A stretch of DNA of 64,000 bases. Origin: JBBDQZ01 sp040905705. GTDB lineage: Bacteria > Bacteroidota > Rhodothermia > Balneolales > Natronogracilivirgulaceae. The DNA lies in assembly GCA_040905705.1 (NCBI GenBank), contig JBBDQZ010000024.1, positions 80,895-144,894 on the forward strand, in the 5' to 3' direction. Below are positions 9,026 through 16,999 of the stretch, piece after piece (the stretch's first letter is position 1; each line of letters begins with the position of its first letter). The position numbers and the translations under genes are program-made. The notes under the pieces were generated by a model. The model saw only the letters and a list, made by a program, of their open reading frames with translations, had not been told where the DNA came from and made no database searches.

Positions 9026-11537
9026 CGAGCTCCCTTAATAGTTCTTCAAGTTCTTCATTATTCTCAACTAATACCTCCCGCGCCGTACTTCCCTGATAAG
9101 GTCCAACAATTCCTGCTGAAAAGAGTTGATCTATTAGCCGTCCTGCCCGGTTATATCCCAATTTCAATTTGCGTTGCAACAGCGAAACAGAGCCCTGTTG
9201 ATGCAATACCAGTAATCGTGCTGCTTCTTCAAACAGATCATCGCGTTCACTTTTGTCTAGCGGCCCGTCCTGGCCATTTTCGTCTTCAATTTCCGGCAAA
9301 TAATAGGGATGTGGATATCCCATCTGATTTCCTATATACCCATTCATGCGCTCAACTTCTTCCGTGGACACAAAGGCATTTTGAAGTCGAATCATACTTG
9401 CACCACCTCCATTGTAAAGCATATCACCACGCCCCACAAGCTGATCGGCACCCATAGTATCCAGAATTGTGCGTGAGTCGATCTTTGACGCTACCTGATA
9501 AGCTATTCTTGCCGGGAAATTTGCTTTTATCGTTCCGGTAATCACATTTACCGATGGGCGTTGAGTTGCAACTACAAGATGAATTCCGACCGCGCGGGCC
9601 AATTGTGCAAGTCGAGCGATTGGCTCCTCGATCTGCTTACCGGCAGTCAGCATCAAATCTGCCAATTCATCAATGATTACTACTATATACGGGAGATATC
9701 TATGGCCCAGCTCTTCTTCCATAACTCCGGTTTTGAATTTCGTATTATAAGCTGATATATCACGGACTACCGCCATTTTCAACAACTCATAACGGCTGTC
9801 CATCTCTTTGCAAACACTGTTCAATACCCGTAAAACCTCCGCTGTATCAGTGACTATCGGTTCGGTGGCATTTGGAAGTGTCGCCAGAAAGTGGTTCTGT
9901 ATATTACGATAGAGTGATAATTCAATTTTCTTAGGATCAATCATTACAAATTTCAGATCATCGGGATGACATTTGTACAACAAACACGTGATAATAGTAT
10001 TGATCCCCACAGTTTTTCCCGATCCGGTAGCACCTGCAATCAGCAAGTGAGGTAACCGCGTCAAGTCGATCATAAACACTTCATTTTCGATGGTTCTTCC
10101 AAATGCCACCGGAAGCTTCATCCCTGTTTCCGCAAATTTACGGGTATTAATCAGTGACCGGATATAAACGATTTCTCTGTTCCGATTCGGCACTTCAATG
10201 CCTACAGCTGATTTTCCCGGAATCGGTGCGATGATGCGTAATCCCCTGGTTGCCATGGCCATTTTAAGATCATTGGCATAGCTCTCGATCTTGCTGATCT
10301 TAACATCGGGAGCCGGCTGCAATTCATACAGTGTTACCGTTGGACCCACAACAGCTTCAATCGCTGTAATATCGATTCCGTGGCGATTCAATTTATCCAG
10401 AATAATCATTTTATTTCGATTGATCTCCTCGTAATCAACTTCACCGCCATCTTCAGGTGCTTTGTCCAACAAATCAATCGTTGGAAACTTGTATTTGATT
10501 TGAGGTTTTTCAACCTGATTCTTCCGTTCAATATCCAGTTTTCGCTTTCCGGCTTCTTCGTCAGGTGTTCCCTTGTATATGGTAATGTCGAGGTCGGAAT
10601 CTCTTTCAGTATCTTTATCGGAATCCTCCTTTTTATTTAGCAGATCAGCGCGTGGAGGCCCGTTTCCCTGAACTTCGTCCTTTTCCTTCTGCAAACGCTC
10701 TTCCTCTTTTTGCCGGGATGCAATAACCATTTTTTCCCATCTTTTCTGGCGATCGTTATCCCCTCGCGTTCCCTGGCTTTGTATTTCCACACTCGTCTCC
10801 ATATCCTCAGCAATTGACTGTCCGGATATTTCGTTTTTCCCCTTCACACGGTCTGCTTTGAAATCGTTCGATGAAAAATCATCTGCAGCGCTTTCTGACT
10901 CCGGTGTTTTGTGATTACGGCCCTTCCAAAACCGACTTATCCACCCCATCACGGCATGAATATGTTCCTCAGAGGTTTGAATAGTTTTCCTGATTAATAA
11001 CATCAGGACAATAATACTCAAGCTGCTTAAAATTATGGCCGGGCCATACTGTCCGGTTAACGCTCGTAACACATATGCAATCGCTATGCCTGCCGAACCG
11101 GACCAGATAGGTGAAACCGCATCAAACTCGTTGTGAATCCAACCCAGAATGGAAGCCACCAGGATCATTACAAATACTGAATACAAAGACTTGATGTGAA
11201 CGTGATATAGCGATTTGTGTAGAAAAATATTCCATCCATAAACAAGGATAATCAAAATCATAACAAGGGAGATATATCCGAATAGCATATGGACAAAAAA
11301 GTGCGAGATCAGTGCACCCGTTGGCCCCAATCCGTTTTGAATACGTAATGCCGGACCTTGACCAATGTCGAGAATAGTTCGAAAATCCAGACTCTGTATA
11401 ATCGCGAAATCTTCACTTCGATATGTGACAATGCTGATGGCAAACGTGATACCGATGGCCATAATCACAATGCCGAGTATTTCCAGCTTGCGCTCTAAAG
11501 TAAAAAACGGGGTGTTATTTTTTTGATTTTTATTCAT
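9018..11537 (-). CDS. ftsK: DNA translocase FtsK/SpoIIIE
   Basis: 839 residues. N-terminal membrane region with four to five helices (about 20-185), then a charged linker rich in Glu, Lys and Asp (about 200-370), and the alpha/beta motor: Walker A GATGSGKTVG at about residue 500 and Walker B-type YIVVIIDELADLM at about 620. A winged-helix gamma domain is at the C-terminus (about 770-839, SLLQRKLKLGYNRAGRLIDQ), the part that reads KOPS-like polarity sequences. It moves chromosome termini through the division septum and activates dimer resolution. It heads the ftsK-lolA-like-UPF0104 run. Length and all motifs are intact. Confidence 0.97.
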   Translation of the reverse strand: MNKNQKNNTPFFTLERKLEILGIVIMAIGITFAISIVTYRSEDFAIIQSLDFRTILDIGQGPALRIQNGLGPTGALISHFFVHMLFGYISLVMILIILVYGWNIFLHKSLYHVHIKSLYSVFVMILVASILGWIHNEFDAVSPIWSGSAGIAIAYVLRALTGQYGPAIILSSLSIIVLMLLIRKTIQTSEEHIHAVMGWISRFWKGRNHKTPESESAADDFSSNDFKADRVKGKNEISGQSIAEDMETSVEIQSQGTRGDNDRQKRWEKMVIASRQKEEERLQKEKDEVQGNGPPRADLLNKKEDSDKDTERDSDLDITIYKGTPDEEAGKRKLDIERKNQVEKPQIKYKFPTIDLLDKAPEDGGEVDYEEINRNKMIILDKLNRHGIDITAIEAVVGPTVTLYELQPAPDVKISKIESYANDLKMAMATRGLRIIAPIPGKSAVGIEVPNRNREIVYIRSLINTRKFAETGMKLPVAFGRTIENEVFMIDLTRLPHLLIAGATGSGKTVGINTIITCLLYKCHPDDLKFVMIDPKKIELSLYRNIQNHFLATLPNATEPIVTDTAEVLRVLNSVCKEMDSRYELLKMAVVRDISAYNTKFKTGVMEEELGHRYLPYIVVIIDELADLMLTAGKQIEEPIARLAQLARAVGIHLVVATQRPSVNVITGTIKANFPARIAYQVASKIDSRTILDTMGADQLVGRGDMLYNGGGASMIRLQNAFVSTEEVERMNGYIGNQMGYPHPYYLPEIEDENGQDGPLDKSERDDLFEEAARLLVLHQQGSVSLLQRKLKLGYNRAGRLIDQLFSAGIVGPYQGSTAREVLVENNEELEELLRELDE

Positions 11538-11583
11538 GAGTTGATAAATGAAGCTTTATAATTAATAAAAAAAGTCGACATCA

Positions 11584-12687
11584 TCATTTATCTTTTTTAT
11601 AAAAGGGTAATCTTACAATTCTGGCAGCGTACTCACTATTTCTGATCACCACTAAGACGGTGTCGCCCAGCCGTGCATTTTCACATAACAAATATGCCAT
11701 GGCAATTCCCCGATCCAAAACAATAGACAATCCACCACTGGTTACCTCACCAATCAGGTTTCCGTTGTTATCCTTTACGGGATACCCTTTTCTTGGTATG
11801 CGTTTACCTTCCGACATGACCAGTCCAAAAAGTTTATACCTGATTCCATTTTTCTTCAATTCCAGCAACGATTCTTTACCAATAAAATCACCTTTATCCC
11901 ACTTGACCAGCCACTCGACACCTGCTTCTAACGGTGTAACATCTTCAGACAGGTCATTTCCATAAAGCAAAAGACCTGCTTCCAGCCGAAGCGTATCCCT
12001 TGCAGCAATACCACAGGGCTTGAGGTCAAATTTATCCCCGATCAACATGATAGTTTCCCAAAGATCAGTCACATTCACATGCCGAATATTACAATAGAGC
12101 TCGTATCCGTTTTCACCCGTATATCCGGTTGCCGATACAAGGATATTGTCATAACCGGCAATGGTCATGGATCTGAATTCAAAGGGAGGTATCTCGACAA
12201 CCGCTTCATCCGATACTTCATTTAATATTTTTACAGCTTTCGGCCCTTGTAGAGCTATCAAGACTGTTTCGTCCGATATATCACTCACTTCTGCACGTCC
12301 GTTATTCACCTTCATGATCCATGCCAGATCTTTTTTAATATTGGAAGCATTTACCACCAACATGTATTCCTTGCCGGAGAGACAATAAACCAGCAAATCG
12401 TCAACAATTCCGCCATCCTCTTTACACATCATAGAGTACTGAACTTTTCCAGGTTTGAGTACTGAAGCATCATTGACAGTAAGTTGTTGCACTACTTCCA
12501 GAGCTGTATTTCCACTGATCAAAATTTCACCCATATGTGAAACATCAAACAAACCGGCACTTTTTCGCACCGCAATATGTTCGTCCTTAATACTTGTATA
12601 TTGCTGTGGCATTTCAAATCCCGAAAAATCTACCAACCGGGCTCTGAACACACGATGAATTTCATATAATGGAGTTTTTTTGATCAT
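11584..12687 (-). CDS. gcvT: Aminomethyltransferase, glycine cleavage T protein
   Basis: 367 residues, full length for GcvT. It transfers the methylene group of the aminomethyl intermediate on the H protein to tetrahydrofolate. Visible hallmarks are LVDFSGFEMPQQY near the N-terminus, SAGLFDVSHMGEI, ATGYTGENGYEL, the folate-pocket segment GIAARDTLRLEAGLLLYG and LEAGVEWLVKWDKGDFIGK, with the C-terminal barrel after about residue 280. The other glycine-cleavage genes (gcvH, gcvP) are not in this window. A 46-bp gap separates its stop from the ftsK start, so it may precede ftsK in the same transcript. Confidence 0.96.
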   Translation of the reverse strand: MIKKTPLYEIHRVFRARLVDFSGFEMPQQYTSIKDEHIAVRKSAGLFDVSHMGEILISGNTALEVVQQLTVNDASVLKPGKVQYSMMCKEDGGIVDDLLVYCLSGKEYMLVVNASNIKKDLAWIMKVNNGRAEVSDISDETVLIALQGPKAVKILNEVSDEAVVEIPPFEFRSMTIAGYDNILVSATGYTGENGYELYCNIRHVNVTDLWETIMLIGDKFDLKPCGIAARDTLRLEAGLLLYGNDLSEDVTPLEAGVEWLVKWDKGDFIGKESLLELKKNGIRYKLFGLVMSEGKRIPRKGYPVKDNNGNLIGEVTSGGLSIVLDRGIAMAYLLCENARLGDTVLVVIRNSEYAARIVRLPFYKKDK

Positions 12688-13079
12688 ATCGCTGAATTTT
12701 TATTCACTAAAACAAGATAAGAAAACTCAAGCGGCATTTGTGTATATCATTTCCTGGAATCTGTTGCGCTTAACTTATTTTTTCAGGAATAGTTTTGAAT
12801 ATTTTCTTGTTCAGGGCAAGAGGTAACCGATTAAATCGTTACAGAAAACATCGCATACCGGCAATCTCTGACACACAGACGCACGATTAAGCACATCGTT
12901 GCACCGTATAATTCGATAAATAATTATTTTTTAAACAGATGCTCAATGAAACGCGTTACCGAAACATCTTTGTTTAGATTTCAGCAAATTTGAGCAGGAT
13001 GGTAAATCATGAGTGTACTATAAGACAAATAAACAAAAAACTGTTTCCTGAAATAAATAAGTAATAACCGGATATATTT
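12688..13079. other. Divergent intergenic region gcvT/mrp with a conserved hairpin element
   Basis: 392 bp between gcvT (-) and mrp (+). It must hold both promoters, though no strong consensus stands out. At 12873-12905 lies a 33-bp element matched at 27 of 33 positions by 40415-40447 upstream of metH. A 99-residue reverse ORF overlapping the mrp start is a shadow. Confidence 0.6.
12873..12905 (+). repeat. Conserved intergenic hairpin element, copy 1 (upstream of mrp)
   Basis: 33-bp segment that can fold as GCACGAT - TAAGCAC - ATCGTTGC (one bulged T). It aligns without gaps to 40415-40447 (27 of 33 identical). It lies 175 nt before the mrp start on the coding strand. Function unknown. Confidence 0.5.
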
Positions 13080-14177
13080 ATGGCTATAACCAAAGAAAGT
13101 GTCCTCGATGCTCTTAGAAATGTCATCGATCCTGATCTGGGGAAAGACCTTGTATCGTTGAATATGATCGAGGACATTCAAATCAAAGAAAAAAATGTAT
13201 CCTTCACTGTCAATCTGACCACCCCAGCATGTCCATTGAAAGCTGAAATCGAACGTGCATGTATTAATGCCGTCAAACACCTTGTAGATGAAGAGGCGGT
13301 AGTTAAACCGAATATGAGTTCCAAAGTTACCGGGAGCCGTACAGAAGGGCAGGGTGATCAGAATCTTCTGAAAGATGTGAAAAATATCATTGCCGTTGCA
13401 TCCGGAAAAGGCGGCGTTGGCAAATCAACCGTTTCGGTAAATCTGGCCGTCTCACTGGCAAAAAAGGGAGCGAAAGTCGGTCTGGTGGATACCGATATTT
13501 ACGGACCAAGCATCCCTACCATGTTTGACATTCATGAACGGCCGAATATCAACACACAACGTAAACTCGTCCCTCTTGAAAAATTTGATGTAAAACTTCT
13601 TTCCATGGGGTTTTTGGTAAAACAGGATGAAGCGGTGGTTTGGCGTGGTCCCATGGTTTCAAGCGCTGTTAAACAGTTTTTAAGTGAAACGGAATGGGGA
13701 GAACTTGACTACCTTATTTTGGACCTGCCACCCGGAACAGGGGATATACAGCTGACAATTGTACAGTCCATTCCGTTAACTGCCGCTATTATCGTCTCCA
13801 CACCTCAGACTGTTGCGCTTGATGATGCAAGGAAGGGGGTAGCTATGTTTGGGAAGGTGAATGTACCGGTACTTGGAATCATTGAAAATATGGCCTTTTT
13901 CACCCCTCCGGATATGCCCGATCGAAAATATTATATTTTTGGCAAGAATGGTGCCAAAGACCTGTCGGAAAAATTGGGAGTGCCTTTTCTCGGCGAAGTC
14001 CCTTTAGAACAGGAGTTACGTGAAGGAGGAGATTCCGGGAAGCCGATTGTAGTAGTAAACCCCGATGCCCTTTCATCGTTGGCCTTTTCTGAACTGGCCG
14101 ATCGAACAGCTCAACAGATCTCCATTCGAAATGCCACCCGTGAACCCACTGAGAAGGTGGAAATTCAATATCGTTAA
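13080..14177 (+). CDS. mrp: Mrp/ApbC-family iron-sulfur cluster carrier ATPase
   Basis: 365 residues. Residues 1-75 are a MIP18/DUF59-type domain (VLDALRNVIDPDLGKDLVSL, with TTPACPLK). The P-loop ATPase follows, with the deviant Walker A ASGKGGVGKST at about 107-116, DTDIYGPSIPTMF and LDLPPGTGD. These proteins carry or assemble Fe-S clusters in the cytoplasm. The CxxC pair found in many Mrp/ApbC proteins after the ENMxxF motif is replaced here by ENMAFFTPPDMP; as far as I recall, Bacteroidota orthologues share this, so it is not evidence of decay. The gene diverges from gcvT and converges on rplS. Confidence 0.93.
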   Translation: MAITKESVLDALRNVIDPDLGKDLVSLNMIEDIQIKEKNVSFTVNLTTPACPLKAEIERACINAVKHLVDEEAVVKPNMSSKVTGSRTEGQGDQNLLKDVKNIIAVASGKGGVGKSTVSVNLAVSLAKKGAKVGLVDTDIYGPSIPTMFDIHERPNINTQRKLVPLEKFDVKLLSMGFLVKQDEAVVWRGPMVSSAVKQFLSETEWGELDYLILDLPPGTGDIQLTIVQSIPLTAAIIVSTPQTVALDDARKGVAMFGKVNVPVLGIIENMAFFTPPDMPDRKYYIFGKNGAKDLSEKLGVPFLGEVPLEQELREGGDSGKPIVVVNPDALSSLAFSELADRTAQQISIRNATREPTEKVEIQYR

Positions 14178-14206
14178 GCCATTTAGCTTCCCTCGAACAG
14201 TATGTA

Positions 14207-14545
14207 TTATTTCTCTCGAAGACGTGCCGCTTTTCCGCGAAGTTTCCTCAAATAGAAAATTTTGGATCGGCGTACTTTTCCTTTTTTCTTTACTTCTATT
14301 TTTGCAATATGAGGAGAAAAGAGTGGGAATATGCGCTCAACACCAACGTTGCTGGAAATTTTCCGGACTATGAAGGTCTGATTCGCACCACTACCCCGTC
14401 GAGAAAGAACCACTCCTTCATATTGCTGAATCCGAACTTTATCTCCCTCACGTACACGGTAATGCACATTTACTGTATCACCAGCCTGAAATTCAGGAAT
14501 TTCGTCTTTAGCCTGTGTTTGTTCAACAAGTGTAAGTTTTTCCAT
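14207..14545 (-). CDS. rplS: 50S ribosomal protein L19
   Basis: 112 residues, normal length. Family signatures are FQAGDTVNVHYRVREGDK, RIQQYEGVVLSRRGSGANQT, VGVERIFPLFSPHIAKIEV and the basic C-terminus KIFYLRKLRGKAARLREK. L19 sits at the 30S-50S interface. It is the last gene of the ffh-rpsP-rimM-trmD-rplS block, 19 nt after trmD. Confidence 0.98.
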   Translation of the reverse strand: MEKLTLVEQTQAKDEIPEFQAGDTVNVHYRVREGDKVRIQQYEGVVLSRRGSGANQTFIVRKISSNVGVERIFPLFSPHIAKIEVKKKGKVRRSKIFYLRKLRGKAARLREK

Positions 14546-14564
14546 TTTCTTAGTATCCGTTTTA

Positions 14565-15254
14565 CTATTTGTTAATATAAGTCCTGTATAGATCCGGCCG
14601 CTTTTGTTTCGTCAACTCAAGCGCTTGTTTTTCCCGCCATGATCGTATTTGTTTATGATTTCCTGATTTCAACACTTCTGGTATCTCAAGTCCGCGAAAA
14701 TTTGATGGTCGAGTGTACACCGGTGCGGAAAGCAGACCATCCTGAAAGGAATCATCCAACGCACTAGCTACATCCCCCAGTACCCCAGGCAGCAATCGCA
14801 CAATACTGTCAACAAGTATCATTGCTGGAAGTTCACCGCCGGAAAGTACATAATCACCAATACTTAACTCCATGGTCACCAATTCATCACGAATACGTTG
14901 GTCAATTCCTTTATAATGCCCGCAAAGAATGATTGTATTTTTAAAAAGCGACAATTGATTGACCATTTTCTGATTGAGCCGTTCGGCATCTGGTGTCGGG
15001 AAAATTACCGCATCGTATTTCCGTCTTTTATTAAGTCGTTCAATGCAATCGAAGACCGGTTGAGGACTCATTACCATGCCGGCCCCTCCACCAAAGGGAT
15101 AATCATCTACATTATGATGCTTGTCAGTAGAATATGTCCGAAGATCGTGAATCTTGATCTCGACCAACTTTTTTTCACGTGCCCTTCCGACAATACTGTG
15201 ATCTAGCGGACCGGATAGTAGTTCGGGAACTGCGGAAAGAATATCAATTCTCAT
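14565..15254 (-). CDS. trmD: tRNA (guanine-37-N1)-methyltransferase
   Basis: 229 residues. SAM-dependent SPOUT enzyme that methylates G37 next to the anticodon and so prevents +1 frameshifting. The knot region is intact: FGGGAGMVMSPQPVFDCIE, ILCGHYKGIDQRIRDELV and YVLSGGELPAMILVDSIVRLLPG, the last being the SAM-binding loop. The C-terminal helical domain ends SWREKQALELTKQKRPDLY. The gene starts 3 nt after the rimM stop, in the conserved rpsP-rimM-trmD-rplS order. Confidence 0.98.
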   Translation of the reverse strand: MRIDILSAVPELLSGPLDHSIVGRAREKKLVEIKIHDLRTYSTDKHHNVDDYPFGGGAGMVMSPQPVFDCIERLNKRRKYDAVIFPTPDAERLNQKMVNQLSLFKNTIILCGHYKGIDQRIRDELVTMELSIGDYVLSGGELPAMILVDSIVRLLPGVLGDVASALDDSFQDGLLSAPVYTRPSNFRGLEIPEVLKSGNHKQIRSWREKQALELTKQKRPDLYRTYINK

Positions 15255-15257
15255 GTT

Positions 15258-15782
15258 TTACTCCAGAGATTCAAGATCGGAAGTATTTTTTACTGTGATT
15301 TGCCGGCTTTTCTTACTGATGTTTGTAACAAATTCATCTATACATGGAATCAATATCTTTTTTTTACCTGCTACAACAACCAAAACAGAATAAGCCGGGG
15401 TTTCCAGGGTATCCGTAATCATTCCGAGTATCGAATTATCACTTCTTTTCACCTGAAAACCAACCACCGACGTCAATTCTTTGGTTAGTTCTGCTTCCTT
15501 GTCGGTCATTATTTCATGATTTCGAAGTGCCTCTGCTTCCATTCGGGAATCTATTCCTTCCAGTTTGACAAAGAACAATTTCCGATCCCGGCTTTGGTGG
15601 AACCTTATTTCTTCAATACGATAGGGAATCCACTGTTTTTCCGGATATCGAATATAGATTACATTCATGGATTCCAGATCAAATTCGGGAATCGCAATAT
15701 CTGCTAAAAATCCTCCTTTTATTCCATGAGCTTTGACAACAGCGCCAAGGCGATAAAGACCCGGGTATGTCGCTTGTGCCAT
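15258..15782 (-). CDS. rimM: Ribosome maturation factor RimM
   Basis: 174 residues. The N-terminal domain has the RimM motif YRLGAVVKAHGIKGGFLADI. The C-terminal PRC-barrel part contains LTSVVGFQVKRSDNSILGMI, YSVLVVVAGKKKILIPCIDE and FVTNISKKSRQITV. RimM assists late 30S head assembly and binds S19. It lies between rpsP (32 nt upstream) and trmD (3 nt downstream), the usual order. Confidence 0.96.
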   Translation of the reverse strand: MAQATYPGLYRLGAVVKAHGIKGGFLADIAIPEFDLESMNVIYIRYPEKQWIPYRIEEIRFHQSRDRKLFFVKLEGIDSRMEAEALRNHEIMTDKEAELTKELTSVVGFQVKRSDNSILGMITDTLETPAYSVLVVVAGKKKILIPCIDEFVTNISKKSRQITVKNTSDLESLE

Positions 15783-15814
15783 ATCATATAACCTCAGGAA
15801 ATCCGAAAGGTGAT

Positions 15815-16955
15815 TTACTTCTTTTCTTCATTCTTTACTGATTGATCCGAAGCGTTGTCATCGGTATCGGTTTTTTCTTCCGCACTATCGGATTCGGCTC
15901 CTTTTTTTATTTCTGCTTTGGGTTCGGCCTTCTTCTCATCCGACTTATCTCCGGTATTGGCCTTTTCCTCCGGTTTAGCTTCTCCTTTTCCTTTAGCTTT
16001 TGTCCCGGATTCGGTATCAGATTTTGCTTTTTTCGAGTCTTTTTCTCTTACCTTTTTATCAGACTGTTCAATCGTTGTTTCTTCATCGGATTCAGCTGTC
16101 TTNNNNNNNNNNNNNNNNNNNNNNNNNNNNNNNNNNNNNNNNNNNNNNNNNNNNNNNNNNNNNNNNNNNNNNNNNNNNNNNNNNNNNNNNNNNNNNNNNN
16201 NNAGACTGTTCAATCGTTGTTTCTTCATCGGATTCAGCTGTCTTTACTTTGCTTTTTGGTTCGGCTTCACCAGTCTCTGCTTCTTTTCCCGTTTCACTAA
16301 CTGAACTTTCAGCTGTTTTCTCTTCCGCTTCTTCTTTCTCCGAAGTTACTTCTTTTACCTTTTTATCAGACTGTTCAATCGTTGTTTCTTCATCGGATTC
16401 AGCTGTCTTTACTTTGCTTTTTTCTTCAGATTCAGCTGTCTCGGTGGTTTTCTTATTTGCGTCTTCAGCCGCTTCGGTAGCCTGCTCTTCGTCTATGGCT
16501 TGCTTCGCTTTTTCTGCTTCCGCCTTTTCAGCCTCTTGTTTTGCTTTGGCTATCTGGTCCACTTTGAATTTTTCTTCTTCAGCTTTCAGCTGATCTTTCA
16601 TCCGCCGGGCTTTTGTCATAGCCGTTCCGCGATTTTTTTCACGCTCTTCCTTCCAACGAGAAAGCGTTTGATCAATCTCATCTTCAGACTTGCCCCAGCG
16701 CTCGAGGTGAAGACGATAGTAAATACCTTCTTCTTTTAAAATATTACGGACCGTGTCTGATGGCTGAGCACCATTTTTTAACCAATACACTACCCGGTCC
16801 GTCTCAAGACGGACGAGGGATGGATCTTTTGTGGGACTGAATCTGCCCAAATCTTCTATTATACGGCCATCCCGTTTCGTCCGGATATCCGTAGCAATAA
16901 TGTGATAATATGGGAACCTCTTTCTTCCGTGTCTTTGTAATCTTAATCTAACCAA
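15815..16955 (-). CDS. rpsP: 30S ribosomal protein S16 with a long acidic C-terminal extension (interrupted by an N gap)
   Basis: Residues 1-80 are a normal S16 (MVRLRLQRHGRKRFPYYHII, RDGRIIEDLGRFSP, VVYWLKNGAQPSDTVRNIL). The remaining ~250 residues are a charged Lys/Glu/Ala/Ser/Thr tail with repeats of KTAESDEETTIEQSDKKV. A 100-N gap (16103-16202) interrupts the tail, and the frames on the two sides differ by one with the gap taken as 100. If the identical 42-bp contig ends (16061-16102 and 16203-16244) are merged, the gene becomes one open frame of 332 residues. Bacteroidota S16 proteins often carry tails, but this one is unusually long. It is followed by rimM and preceded by ffh. Confidence 0.9.
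16061..16409. repeat. Direct repeats in the rpsP tail
   Basis: The same 42-bp sequence occurs at 16061-16102, 16203-16244 and 16368-16409. The first and third copies also share 13 bp upstream, and the second and third share 13 bp downstream. The first two copies flank the N gap exactly, so they may be a single genomic copy seen twice. Confidence 0.85.
16103..16202. other. Assembly gap (100 N)
   Basis: Exactly 100 undetermined bases, typical of a placeholder of unknown length. It sits between two identical 42-bp ends inside rpsP. Taken literally, the length would shift the reading frame. Confidence 0.98.
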
Positions 16956-16999
16956 TGTATTAACTCCTAAACGGGTTTATCTTTCGTTTCTGAAAAAAC

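Noticed and set aside
12981..13280. 99-codon minus-strand ORF upstream of and overlapping mrp
   Set aside because: It overlaps the conserved DUF59 domain of mrp on the other strand and lacks a recognisable product.
16103..16202. Apparent frameshift in rpsP
   Set aside because: The frame change depends on taking the 100 N as a real length. The identical contig ends merge in frame, so a true mutation is not needed.
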